Assembly (NCBI RefSeq): GCF_000970285.1
Contig: NZ_CP009516.1
Coordinates: forward strand, 248,001-312,000
Reading direction: 5' to 3'
DNA length: 64,000 nucleotides
Source: Methanosarcina horonobensis HB-1 = JCM 15518
GTDB taxonomy: Archaea > Halobacteriota > Methanosarcinia > Methanosarcinales > Methanosarcinaceae
Shown: positions 26,217 through 34,659 of the stretch, piece after piece
Layout of the letters: each line of letters opens with the position of its first letter
Position numbering within the stretch: position 1 is the first letter of the stretch
The notes under the pieces: generated by a model
What the model saw: only the letters and a program-made list of their open reading frames with translations
What the model was told of the DNA's origin: nothing
Databases searched by the model: none
Program-made: the position numbers and the translations under genes

Positions 26217-27689
26217 ATGATGTCATATCAAAAATTTGCAAGGGATGTCGGCTTTATCGGGACAGTTCAGATACTTACAAGCCTGAGCACCTTTTTTTTA
26301 CTTCCTATTATCACAAAAACTCTTGGAGCATACGATTACGGACTCTGGGCACAGATCAATATTACAGTATCTTTAATCTCTTCCCTTGCACTTATGGGAC
26401 TTTCGATGAGTTTCGTCAGATTTTTATCTTCCGAAACCGATACGAAAAAAATAAGGGAAGCAGTTTACTCAATCCTTTTTTTTGTTATGGTCTCAGGCTT
26501 TCTGGCTTCATTCGTATTGTATATGTTTGCAGAACCACTTGCAACTTTTGGTTTTAAGGACCCCGCAGCAACCTATTTTGTCAAGGCAGGTTCCCTCCTA
26601 ATTCTTGTGAACGTAATCGAGTCCATATCCCTTTTTTACTTCAGAGTTTTCAGGCAGATTGAAAAATTCTCTTATTTTACTCTTTTTGAAACCTTTGGAA
26701 AACTCTTATTCATATTGATTTTCCTTAAAATGGGGTACGGACTCCTTGGAGTAATAACTGCCACTTTAATGGTTCAGGGTCTGATTTTTTCAATCACCCT
26801 CATTACTATAATTTCACAGATCGGATTTGTCATACCACGGTTTACTTATATCAGAGAGTATTTGCAGTTTTCTCTTCCTCTAACTCCGAACGCACTTATT
26901 AGATGGGTTACGGAATCGAGTGACAGATATATGGTCACTTACTTCCTCGGTCTCGGCAGTGTAGGTGTATATTCTGCGGCATGTTCGATCGGGAACCTTA
27001 TTCAGCTTTTTGTAAGCCCGCTTCAGCTTATTCTCTTTCCCGAGCTTTCGAAGCTATTTGATCAGAATAGGATGGATGAAGTAAGAATCTACATGTCTCA
27101 TTCTCTGAGATACTTCCTTATTATCGCCATTCCGGCAGTTTTTGGACTTTCAGCCCTTGCAAAGCCTTTGCTTGGGGTTCTTACCACTCAAGATTTTATT
27201 TCCGGCTGGTTTGTAATCCCTATTATTGCTTTTGCCGGGCTTATGGCAGGAATATTCCAGATCTTTGTAAATACGATGTTCCTTATAAAGGAAACGAGAC
27301 CTGCCACTTATATTAACATTGTTGCCGCGGTTTCAAACGTACTGATTAACCTCATTCTCATTCCTTCAGTAGGCATTATCGGGGCTGCTATTTCAACGCT
27401 TGTTTCCTATTTTTTGATGGCTATGTTTTGCGTGCGTACATCCCTGAAACATTTTAAACTCGATTTTTTTTATCTGGACATTGCAAAAAGTATTCTGTCG
27501 TCAATGGCCATGTATTTCTTTGTTTCCAGTTTCGCTATCTCAGGCATACTTGAGCTTTTCGAAGCAGTGGGAGCGGGCACGTTTATTTATCTGGTTGTGA
27601 TGTTTCTGATAGGCGGCTTTACCAACCATGAAATGTCTTTAATAAAAAGATATTTATTCAAGTCAGAGGCTAGTCCAAATAGCAAATAA
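26217..27689 (+). CDS. Wzx-like polysaccharide flippase
   Basis: A 490-residue polytopic protein (12-14 helices) of the polysaccharide transporter family. The start FARDVGFIGTVQILTSLSTFFLLPIITKTLGAYDYGLWAQ is the family signature region, and the charged TM7 neighbourhood reads RWVTESSDRYMVTYFLG. It should export a lipid-linked oligosaccharide. Two ATG codons stand in a row (26217 and 26220); the second is better spaced from GGTGAT. It is more distant from the other two flippases here than they are from each other, which suggests a different repeat unit or lipid carrier. Confidence 0.88.
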   Translation: MMSYQKFARDVGFIGTVQILTSLSTFFLLPIITKTLGAYDYGLWAQINITVSLISSLALMGLSMSFVRFLSSETDTKKIREAVYSILFFVMVSGFLASFVLYMFAEPLATFGFKDPAATYFVKAGSLLILVNVIESISLFYFRVFRQIEKFSYFTLFETFGKLLFILIFLKMGYGLLGVITATLMVQGLIFSITLITIISQIGFVIPRFTYIREYLQFSLPLTPNALIRWVTESSDRYMVTYFLGLGSVGVYSAACSIGNLIQLFVSPLQLILFPELSKLFDQNRMDEVRIYMSHSLRYFLIIAIPAVFGLSALAKPLLGVLTTQDFISGWFVIPIIAFAGLMAGIFQIFVNTMFLIKETRPATYINIVAAVSNVLINLILIPSVGIIGAAISTLVSYFLMAMFCVRTSLKHFKLDFFYLDIAKSILSSMAMYFFVSSFAISGILELFEAVGAGTFIYLVVMFLIGGFTNHEMSLIKRYLFKSEASPNSK

Positions 27690-27927
27690 CCAGCTCTCTA
27701 TTCTCGGTATCGAGCAAATATAGATTAGCTGATTATTCAAGTAGTTGAATAAATTTTGAACAGATTCTCAGTATGTTGCTCCCGGTTAACCATAGGAGCT
27801 TTCTAATCTCTTCTCTAACTGTAGTCCTCTATTTTCCCACAACTTTCTAATTGCGGTATAAAAAATTAAATTAAGAAAAAGAACTGGGTTTATTCTTGAA
27901 GATGAATTGTCCCAGAGTAATAAATCC

Positions 27928-28878
27928 TCAGTTTCCGGTAAGCAGTGACCTGGCAGTCTCTCTCACGCTTTTCTCCGAGGTATAGGCAGGCTTCCATCCT
28001 ATGGCTTTTAACTTCTCAATTCCGAGCCTCATCCTTGGAACATCGCCTTTCCAGCCTCTGCTCCCTCCGGTATATGTAAACTCTACGTCCGAAAGCCCCA
28101 TTTCTTCCACAACAACTTTTCCTATGCCTGTAGCACTGATAGTATCTTCAGAGCCAATATTGAAGATATTTACCTCTTCTTTACTTTTTTCTATTGCAAA
28201 AAGGATCCCATTAACACATTCCGAGACATGAAGATAGGATTTTTCCTGTTTTCCGTCCCCGAGAATCTCGAGCCGGCGGGGATTTTCCTTCAGCTTGTTT
28301 ATAAAATCGACAGTAATCCCATGTGTGCTGCGAGGTCCGACAATGTTTGCAAAACGGAAAATCCATGCCTGCATGTCGAAGGTATGAGTGTATGAAGTAA
28401 TGAGAGCTTCACAGGCAAGCTTTGAGGCTCCATAGAGGGATATAGGAATAAGGGGTCCGTAGTTCTCCGGAGTGGGCATAATACTTGCTTCCCCATAGAC
28501 CGTAGATGTGGAGGTAAATGCAATTCTTTTTGCACTGCCTTTTCTCATGGCTTCAAGAAGATTATAGGTTGCCAGAATATTCTGGTCCAGATGGACTTTC
28601 GTATCCGAGGCTCCAAGTTTGACGTCAGGATTTGCGGCTACATGGCATACCATATCAGCATCCTTACAGGCGCTTTCGATCGCTTCAGGATCAAGAAGGT
28701 CTCCCTTTACAAAGGAAAAATCCGGGTTTTCAAGGTGGTGTTCTATAAATTCCATTTTACCGGAACTTAGATTGTCGAAAACGATAACCTTATTTCCTTT
28801 TTCCAAAAGGCAGTCTATGAGATTGCTCCCTATAAAACCGGCTCCTCCGGTCACAAGTATTCTGTTCTTTGCAGGCAT
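27928..28878 (-). CDS. NAD-dependent nucleotide-sugar epimerase (GalE-like)
   Basis: A 316-residue extended short-chain dehydrogenase/reductase. The NAD site is VTGGAGFIGSNL, the catalytic serine region is FTSTSTVYGEA and the catalytic pair is YGASK. The C-terminus (GSRGWKGDVPRMRLGIEKLKAIGW) is typical of UDP-glucose/UDP-GlcNAc 4-epimerases and related enzymes. It probably interconverts UDP-Glc/UDP-Gal or the N-acetyl forms, supplying galacto-sugars for the matrix. Two earlier in-frame starts exist (TTG 28890, ATG 28884); the ATG at 28878 is best spaced from GGGG. It is divergent from galU, 189 bases apart. Confidence 0.85.
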   Translation of the reverse strand: MPAKNRILVTGGAGFIGSNLIDCLLEKGNKVIVFDNLSSGKMEFIEHHLENPDFSFVKGDLLDPEAIESACKDADMVCHVAANPDVKLGASDTKVHLDQNILATYNLLEAMRKGSAKRIAFTSTSTVYGEASIMPTPENYGPLIPISLYGASKLACEALITSYTHTFDMQAWIFRFANIVGPRSTHGITVDFINKLKENPRRLEILGDGKQEKSYLHVSECVNGILFAIEKSKEEVNIFNIGSEDTISATGIGKVVVEEMGLSDVEFTYTGGSRGWKGDVPRMRLGIEKLKAIGWKPAYTSEKSVRETARSLLTGN

Positions 28879-29066
28879 ATACATCCCCAAATAATCTTCC
28901 TCTCTTTATTAATATTTTACACTATTTAGGAAAATGGTTTAATTCTTTGTGTACTATTGAACTTTGCGGAGAAGTAAGGGAAAAATTAAAGAGATAGGGT
29001 GAAAAGTACTTTAACTTAGTAAGAATACATCTTTATAGAATTTTTCCTTTTATCGGAGAGTTAACC

Positions 29067-29960
29067 TTGACTATCAAAAAAGCACTCATTCCGGCAGCCG
29101 GTCTTGGAACCCGCTTTCTGCCGGCTACCAAGTCAATGCCAAAAGAGATGCTTCCTATCATTGACACACCTGTGATTCAGTATGTAGTAGAGGAAGCTAT
29201 TGTCTCTGGAATCGAAGACATTATCATTATTACAGGCAGGGGCAAAAGAGCAATTGAGGATTATTTCGACGATTCTCCTGAGCTTGAGATGCACCTTGCA
29301 AAAAAACACCAGACAGACATGCTGAAGCTTGTCAGGGATATCTCTTCCCTTGTGGATATCCACTACATCCGACAGAAAGAGCCCAATGGGCTTGGAGATG
29401 CAGTCCTCAGGGCAGAGAACCATATAGGAGACGAGCCTTTTGCAGTGCTTCTCGGAGACGATATTATCGTCAATAATAAACCCTGTACTGCCCAGCTTAT
29501 TGAGAACTTTACGAAGTATGGGAGGTCGACAATAGCAGTTGAAGAGGTGCCTTACGAAAAACTGAACAGCTACGGAATTATAAAGGGCAGGCCTCTGGAC
29601 GACTCCCTGTACGTGCTTGAGGACATAGTAGAAAAGCCAGCGCCTGAAGATGCTCCTTCCAATATAGGGGCAATCGGACGCTATGTTTTCACTCCGGAAA
29701 TTTTTGACTGCATAAAGCAAGCCGGAACAGGTGTTGGAAGCGAGATACAGCTCACAGACGGGATCAGACTCCTGAACAAATCCCAGATGATCTATGCCTG
29801 CAGGTTCAAAGGAAAAAGATTCGATACCGGAGACCGACTTGGATATGTAAAGTCCATAGTGGATTTTGCTCTTCAAAACGAAAGTCTCAGAGACGATGTA
29901 CTTGAATACCTTCGGGAAATACTTGCAGTTAATAAGATTCCCGCAGAAAGGAAAGAGTAA
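29067..29960 (+). CDS. galU: UTP-glucose-1-phosphate uridylyltransferase
   Basis: A 297-residue nucleotidyltransferase making UDP-glucose from UTP and glucose-1-phosphate. The N-terminal signature is complete (IPAAGLGTRFLPATKSMPKEM), followed by IQYVVEEAI, GDAVLRAENHIGDEPFAVLLGDD and the VEKP motif in DIVEKPAPEDAPS. Length and motifs are typical of bacterial and archaeal GalU. Translation starts at TTG (29067) after a GGAGAG ribosome site; the family start TIKKALIPAAG supports it. It faces the convergent UDP-glucose dehydrogenase, and the pair gives UDP-glucuronate. Confidence 0.93.
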   Translation: MTIKKALIPAAGLGTRFLPATKSMPKEMLPIIDTPVIQYVVEEAIVSGIEDIIIITGRGKRAIEDYFDDSPELEMHLAKKHQTDMLKLVRDISSLVDIHYIRQKEPNGLGDAVLRAENHIGDEPFAVLLGDDIIVNNKPCTAQLIENFTKYGRSTIAVEEVPYEKLNSYGIIKGRPLDDSLYVLEDIVEKPAPEDAPSNIGAIGRYVFTPEIFDCIKQAGTGVGSEIQLTDGIRLLNKSQMIYACRFKGKRFDTGDRLGYVKSIVDFALQNESLRDDVLEYLREILAVNKIPAERKE

Positions 29961-30086
29961 AAGTAGTAAATGAACCGAGAGAACCTGAAATGACCAGAAT
30001 AAAAAAAGTATCGGTTAAGATAAACAGAGATAAATAGATTGGAGAAAGACGGCCAAAAACTACATCAGTTATATTCAAGGGTAATC

Positions 30087-30106
30087 CTGCTGGTTCTCAC
30101 CAGCAG
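30087..30106. terminator. Hairpin between convergent galU and Ugd genes
   Basis: CTGCTGG and CCAGCAG form a perfect 7-bp stem that contains the dehydrogenase stop in its loop. No strong T-run follows on the minus strand, so its role as terminator is tentative. Confidence 0.45.
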
Positions 30107-31380
30107 AGCCCTTCATAATCAATATTTTTAGCTTTAATTACCCGCCTTCCATCAATAACTGTTTTTCCTTTCATGTTCTGGAATTCGGAATCAAGATTCC
30201 TGAACTCGTCCCATTCTGTCATCACAAGACAGGCGTCTGCATCTTTAAGCGCATCGGAAGCCTTACTACAATACTCAATTGCAGGAAAGATACGCTTCAT
30301 ATTCTCCACTGCCATCGGGTCATAAGCCGAAACTCTTGCCCCAAGTCTGAGAAGTTCAGCAATAACGGGAATTGATCTGGATTCTCTTATATCGTCAGTT
30401 TCATTTTTGAAGGCAAGGCCCAGGACTGCAATCTTTTTCTCCGCAAAGTCTCCGATTTTCCTCTGCAGAATTTCGGTCATAAGAAGGGGCTGTCTCTCGT
30501 TTACACTTATTACTGATTCAAGGAGCACAGGAGAGTACCCTATTGCTTTTGCCTTTCCTATAAGAGCTTTAACATCCTTAGGGAAACATGAACCTCCAAA
30601 ACCTGCTCCTGAGTTCAGGAACTTTGGGGAAATTCTAAAGTCCTTACCCACAGCTTCCATGACCTCATAGGTATCGATTCCCAGTTTTTTGCAAATATTT
30701 CCTATTTCATTGGCAAAAGAGATCTTGGTTGCAAGCAGGGAATTGTTCGCATATTTTATCATCTCTGCAGTTGCCGGACCCGTACGTGTGACTTCACATT
30801 CAAAAGTCCGATAAAGCTCAGATACAAGGTCTCCTGATCTTCTGTCGATTGCTCCGATTACTATTTTATCAGGATGCATGAAGTCATGGACTGCCTTTCC
30901 TTCCCTCAGGAACTCCGGATTCATCGCAACACCGAAATCTTTTCCGGCTATCTTCCCTGACGCCTCCTCAAGAACAGGGAGAACGAATTTCTCTGTCGTT
31001 TCGGGGACTACTGTGCTTTTTACTACCACTACATGATACCTTTCTTTTTTTCCAAGGGCTGCACCAATACTTGCTGCTGCTGCTTTAACAATTGAAAGGT
31101 CTATACTTCCATCCTCTGCCGAAGGGGTTCCTACACAAATAAAGGAAATATCTGTTTCATTGACCGCAAATTCATAATCAGTAGTTGCTATGAGCTTTTT
31201 TCCTGCATATTTTTGCAAAAGCTCTTCAAGTCCTTCTTCGTATATGGGGGGAATGCCTGCGTTTATCTGCTCTGTTTTTTTCCTGTCGATATCTACGCAG
31301 ATAACTTCATGTCCTACTTCTGCAAAACAGGCTGCAGTGACCGAACCTACATACCCTGAACCTATAACAGAAACTTTCAT
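30097..31380 (-). CDS. UDP-glucose 6-dehydrogenase
   Basis: A 427-residue NAD-dependent enzyme oxidising UDP-glucose to UDP-glucuronate. The Rossmann start MKVSVIGSGYVGSVTAACFAEVGHEV, the middle-domain lysine/asparagine block AEMIKYANNSLLATKISFANE, the catalytic cysteine in GFGGSCFPKDVKAL and the C-terminal GLAFKNETDDIRESRSI are all intact. This is the standard Ugd/AglM type, distinct from the HexNAc dehydrogenase at 5331. With GalU opposite, it provides GlcA, one of the two sugars of methanochondroitin. The TGA stop lies in the loop of the hairpin 30087-30106. Confidence 0.93.
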   Translation of the reverse strand: MKVSVIGSGYVGSVTAACFAEVGHEVICVDIDRKKTEQINAGIPPIYEEGLEELLQKYAGKKLIATTDYEFAVNETDISFICVGTPSAEDGSIDLSIVKAAAASIGAALGKKERYHVVVVKSTVVPETTEKFVLPVLEEASGKIAGKDFGVAMNPEFLREGKAVHDFMHPDKIVIGAIDRRSGDLVSELYRTFECEVTRTGPATAEMIKYANNSLLATKISFANEIGNICKKLGIDTYEVMEAVGKDFRISPKFLNSGAGFGGSCFPKDVKALIGKAKAIGYSPVLLESVISVNERQPLLMTEILQRKIGDFAEKKIAVLGLAFKNETDDIRESRSIPVIAELLRLGARVSAYDPMAVENMKRIFPAIEYCSKASDALKDADACLVMTEWDEFRNLDSEFQNMKGKTVIDGRRVIKAKNIDYEGLCW

Positions 31381-31524
31381 AGTCTTACCTCTTTCTCGTG
31401 AATTGAATAAGTAATCGATCCTAGTTCTTATTTAATTTTTTGATGAGTTCTTCATCATTTCCAAATCTTTAAGGTTCTCGCTTTCAGGCTTTCACATACT
31501 TATCCTTTTCGTACCCATTTAAAT

Positions 31525-31533
31525 ATTTATATA
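31525..31533 (+). promoter_or_regulatory. Candidate TATA box for the small membrane protein
   Basis: ATTTATATA lies about 90 bases before the GTG start at 31618, giving a leader of roughly 60 bases. Confidence 0.4.
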
Positions 31534-31617
31534 GTTTAACAGTTTATAAGTTTCTATAGTTAGAATTTAGTACATGTTCTGACAATACCTTTACCGCGAT
31601 AATTTGGGGGATTTTTA

Positions 31618-31908
31618 GTGCTTTCTATGTTGATCCTGGGTACAGAAAAGCTCACTCTGGGAAATAGTTTTCCCGGTTCAGGCGTCTGTTTTGTTTATAC
31701 GGACTTTGGAATTCCTGCATATTACAGGATAACAGTCCTGGGATTGATTGTCCTTCTGGGAATGAAAGAAATGCTTCTGGTTTCCAGAAAAGAAGATCGT
31801 TTTTCAATCGATTCTATTGAGATGGGGATATACTCACTACTAATATGTTTTGTTGCCAATTTCCTCTTTGCAGGGATAGAAATTATTTTCATAGGGTTGG
31901 CCCCTTAA
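31618..31908 (+). CDS. Small two-helix membrane protein (paralogue of 10256 product)
   Basis: A 96-residue protein with two hydrophobic helices (YYRITVLGLIVLLGMKEMLL and MGIYSLLICFVANFLFAGIEIIFIG) separated by a charged loop SRKEDRFSID. It starts at GTG (31618), eight bases after GGGGGAT. It shares its plan and several positions with the protein at 10256 (GIP/GVP before helix 1, S....MGI at the start of helix 2), which supports both as real genes. Function unknown. Neighbours are the UDP-glucose dehydrogenase and a DUF354 gene, so a role with the glycan machinery is possible but not shown. Confidence 0.65.
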   Translation: MLSMLILGTEKLTLGNSFPGSGVCFVYTDFGIPAYYRITVLGLIVLLGMKEMLLVSRKEDRFSIDSIEMGIYSLLICFVANFLFAGIEIIFIGLAP

Positions 31909-32040
31909 ATCTTTTAATTTTTTTATAATCTGACTATTTTCTTCCTTCATTAAAGAAAGTTGTCCTATTGAAATGTCAAGGAGTAAAAACAGGTTATTTT
32001 TTCTCATTTGTGAAGCTGTAGGAAAATCAGAATTATTCAT
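31840..32040 (-). CDS. Possible small protein, doubtful
   Basis: A 66-residue frame from ATG 32040 with a weak ribosome site (GGGGAAG about 14 bases upstream). It has a hydrophilic, possibly coiled segment (QLSLMKEENSQIIKKLKDL), then runs antisense into the end of the small membrane protein gene. No family is recognised; it may be chance. Confidence 0.25.
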   Translation of the reverse strand: MNNSDFPTASQMRKNNLFLLLDISIGQLSLMKEENSQIIKKLKDLRGQPYENNFYPCKEEIGNKTY

Positions 32041-32159
32041 GTTTTAAACTTCTTCCCCATCCTTAGTTCAGAATTTTACCTCCCAAAACTATTTATTTAT
32101 GAACTATTTATTCTTTAATATAATAGTATTTGTTAGCGATCCTATCAGAATAAAAAATT

Positions 32160-32390
32160 TAGGTTTAAGGAGGCGCTATAATAGGGTGGGGCTATGGCCG
32201 GGGGGGCCAGAGTTGCTGCTACCCTGTTGTCCATAACAGGGAGATTTTAGGGACATTAAGTCTTAAAGGACGTTAAGTCTTAAAGGACGTTAAGTCTTAC
32301 AGCAAGGTTAGGAAAAGAGACTTAGGAAGAATCAGGGTCCTATCTACTGCTTCTCTACAAACGAAGTAGAAAGACTCCCTGATTTCTTGA
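32160..32390 (+). other. Stem-rich intergenic region, possible structured RNA
   Basis: Within 230 bases lie a GGCC/GGCC stem (near 32189-32205), a perfect hairpin CCCTGTT/AACAGGG (32222-32241), three 17-bp repeats (32251-32300) and a long stem AATCAGGG/CCCTGATT (32330-32384) with an inner CTA..CTTC/GAAGTAG stem. GC content is above the surroundings. It may be a noncoding RNA or the leader of the DUF354 operon; the strand is assumed from the downstream gene. Confidence 0.35.
32251..32300. repeat. Three 17-bp repeats each with an 11-bp palindrome
   Basis: GGAC(A/G)TTAAGTCTTAAA starts at 32251, 32268 and 32285. The core TTAAGTCTTAA is palindromic around T; the last copy ends TTAC. The layout resembles clustered regulator binding sites about 235-285 bases before the next gene. 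Confidence 0.65.
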
Positions 32391-32534
32391 AACATCTTGC
32401 CTTATTTGTTTCCGGATTTGGCATATGTTTTCGCTTCTTATCTTCTTTTCTACTGCTGCCTTCCTGTAAGAAAAACTGCTCTTTTCCCTGAATGCGTACA
32501 TTTATAAGTGGGGACCAGTTAGGGAGTGAAAATC

Positions 32535-33620
32535 TTGAGGATCATCGTTGATATAGGGCATCCTGCCCATGTTCATTTTTTCAAAAACACTATATGGAAC
32601 CTTGAAAAGAAAGGACACCAGGTTGTGGTTGTCTCAAGGGATAAAGATGTCGTAATAGAATTATTAAATGCTTATAAAATTCCGCATACAGTTCTAAGTA
32701 AGGTTAAACCGGGAAAAGTTCACCTGTTTGAAGAGTGGTTTGTAAGAGAATCCAAGCTTTATAAAATCGCCCGTGAGTTTAACCCTGACCTTATTATAGG
32801 CATTCTTTCTCCTCCTGTTGCTCACGTTGCATGGGCGTTGGGAAAGAAATCCATAATCTTTAATGACACTGAACATGCAGAAATAGCCCAGAAAATGACC
32901 TATCCTTTCTGCAATATTATCTGCACTCCCACATCCTTTAACAGAGACGCAGGTAAAAAGCAGATCAGGTATAGAGGTTACCATGAACTGGCATATCTTC
33001 ATCCAGCTTATTTCTCCCCGAATCCTGAGGTTTTACGGGAACTCGATGTGGAGATGGGCGAACCGTTCGTGATTCTGCGATTTGTTTCATGGAGCGCGCA
33101 CCATGATGTAGGGCAGCACGGAATTGGTAATAAGCTAATACTTATTCAGGAACTCGAAAAATACGGGAAGGTCTTCATTTCTTCAGAAGGAAAAATGGCA
33201 GAAGAATTTGACCGGTACAGAATCAAGGTTCCCCCTGAAAAGATCCATAGTCTTCTTTATTATGCTACCTTATGCGTAGGTGAGGGTGCAACCATGGCTG
33301 TCGAAAGCGCACTCCTTGGGACTCCGTCAATCTATGTCTCTTCTCTTGCGGGAACTATGGGAAACTTCTCGGAACTCGAAGAGAAGTATGGTTTGCTTTT
33401 CAATTACAGTGATTCAGAAGCTGCTCTGAAAAAGGCTGTAGAACTTCTCAAGGACCCTGAACTTAAGAAAACCTGGAATCTCAAGAGAGCCGAGCTTCTC
33501 AAGGATAAAATCGACGTAACCGAATTCATGATAAAACTCATAGAGGGGACTCCTGGAAAAAGGCAGGGGAAAAAGCAAGGAGTATCCTTATCTGCGGTTT
33601 CGGATGAGAGCTATGCATGA
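32535..33620 (+). CDS. DUF354 protein, GT-B-like
   Basis: A 361-residue protein of the DUF354 family, which has a GT-B fold related to UDP-GlcNAc 2-epimerase and MurG. The N-terminal signature is VDIGHPAHVHFFKNTI, and the back half shows YYATLCVGEGATMAVESALLGTPSIY, equivalent to the nucleotide-sugar site of GT-B enzymes. Members occur in archaeal and bacterial polysaccharide clusters, probably as glycosyltransferases. A GTG at 32526 is possible, but TTG 32535, eight bases after AGGGAGTG, gives the family start MRIIVDIGHPAH. It overlaps the deacetylase gene (ATG 33613) by eight bases and heads the five-gene run 32535-37930. Confidence 0.85.
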   Translation: MRIIVDIGHPAHVHFFKNTIWNLEKKGHQVVVVSRDKDVVIELLNAYKIPHTVLSKVKPGKVHLFEEWFVRESKLYKIAREFNPDLIIGILSPPVAHVAWALGKKSIIFNDTEHAEIAQKMTYPFCNIICTPTSFNRDAGKKQIRYRGYHELAYLHPAYFSPNPEVLRELDVEMGEPFVILRFVSWSAHHDVGQHGIGNKLILIQELEKYGKVFISSEGKMAEEFDRYRIKVPPEKIHSLLYYATLCVGEGATMAVESALLGTPSIYVSSLAGTMGNFSELEEKYGLLFNYSDSEAALKKAVELLKDPELKKTWNLKRAELLKDKIDVTEFMIKLIEGTPGKRQGKKQGVSLSAVSDESYA

Positions 33621-34659
33621 ATTATTGAAGCAAAAAGCAGGAATCTGGGACCTTTTCACCAGAAAAGAAGAATACCATTCTAATAAGCTTGACGAGCACG
33701 GCCGTTTCCTTTTTGCTGAAGAATACATGAGAAATGCCTCTAAACCTGAGGTTTCCAGATACCTGGTAGAAAACGGGATGGAGATTGAATTCCCGGAAAA
33801 CAAAACCTTTGCTGTGTGCTTGACTCATGACATGGATGATATTTATCCTCCTCTTTCTCACAGCCTGCTGTCCTCATCCTGTTGCCTGAAAAATCTGGAC
33901 TTTCGGGGTTTGGCAACTCAGTTTCTCTGGAAGTTCCGGGGATCTGAGTACTCCCCTTACCTTAATTTTTCCAAAATAATGGATCTTGAGGAAGATTTCG
34001 GGGCAAAATCTTCTTTTTATTTTATTGCCAGCAGAGAAGATCCCAATAGGTTCAGATACGATATAGAGGATTTGGAAAGCCGTCTGGGAGAGATTTCCGA
34101 CAGAGGGTGGGAAGCTGGTTTGCACGGGGGATATTATTCATACGACAGTTCTGAAGCTATAAAAAATGAAAAAGAAAGGCTGGAAAAAGTATTGGGTAAA
34201 AAAGTCCTGGGATTTCGCAACCATTATCTCAGGTTCAAAACCCCGGAGACCTGGGAATCGCTGGCAGAAGCAGGTTTCAGTTATGACTCCACTTTCGGAT
34301 TCAGCGAATCGGTAGGTTTCAGGAATGGTATGTGTCATCCTTTTAGACCGTATAATGTGAACAAAGACAGGGAGATAGACATCCTGGAAATTCCGCTTAC
34401 TTTAATGGATGTCGCTCTCTTTAAGACTTCCAGATCTTTTGAAGAAGCCTGGAGACGCACAAAGGATTTGATAGACACAACAGCAAGGCTCAATGGAGTC
34501 ATTACTCTGTTATGGCATAACTTCGTTTTCGGATGCAATTTCCGAGATGATTGGATCAAACTCTACGAAAAAGCACTGCACTACTGTTACGATAAAGGGG
34601 CATGGATGACAAGCGGGGAAGAGATTTACAGGTGGTGGGGAAATGAATTCCGATTTTAA
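33613..34659 (+). CDS. Polysaccharide deacetylase-like protein
   Basis: A 348-residue protein with a conserved N-terminal block (IWDLFTRKEEYHSNKLDEHGRF) and a NodB-like domain. The Asp motif is LTHDMDD (D73, D75); the third motif is GFRNHYLRF, then YDSTFGFSESVGFRNGMCHPF and LLWHNFVF. In the paralogue at 41769 the His motif reads HGGHEAY; here it is HGGYYSY, so the second metal-binding histidine position has become Tyr and activity may be altered. It should deacetylate a lipid-linked or exported sugar chain. ATG 33613 aligns with the paralogue start. It overlaps the genes on both sides, so it is tightly co-translated. Confidence 0.82.
   Translation: MHELLKQKAGIWDLFTRKEEYHSNKLDEHGRFLFAEEYMRNASKPEVSRYLVENGMEIEFPENKTFAVCLTHDMDDIYPPLSHSLLSSSCCLKNLDFRGLATQFLWKFRGSEYSPYLNFSKIMDLEEDFGAKSSFYFIASREDPNRFRYDIEDLESRLGEISDRGWEAGLHGGYYSYDSSEAIKNEKERLEKVLGKKVLGFRNHYLRFKTPETWESLAEAGFSYDSTFGFSESVGFRNGMCHPFRPYNVNKDREIDILEIPLTLMDVALFKTSRSFEEAWRRTKDLIDTTARLNGVITLLWHNFVFGCNFRDDWIKLYEKALHYCYDKGAWMTSGEEIYRWWGNEFRF

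Noticed and set aside
32251-32300. Possible CRISPR or replication iterons
   Set aside because: Only three 17-bp units without spacers, and no initiator gene near; better seen as clustered binding sites.
34643-34659. Overlap of deacetylase and GT2 genes as a frameshift or fusion
   Set aside because: Both frames have normal family ends and starts, and the GT2 gene has its own strong ribosome site.
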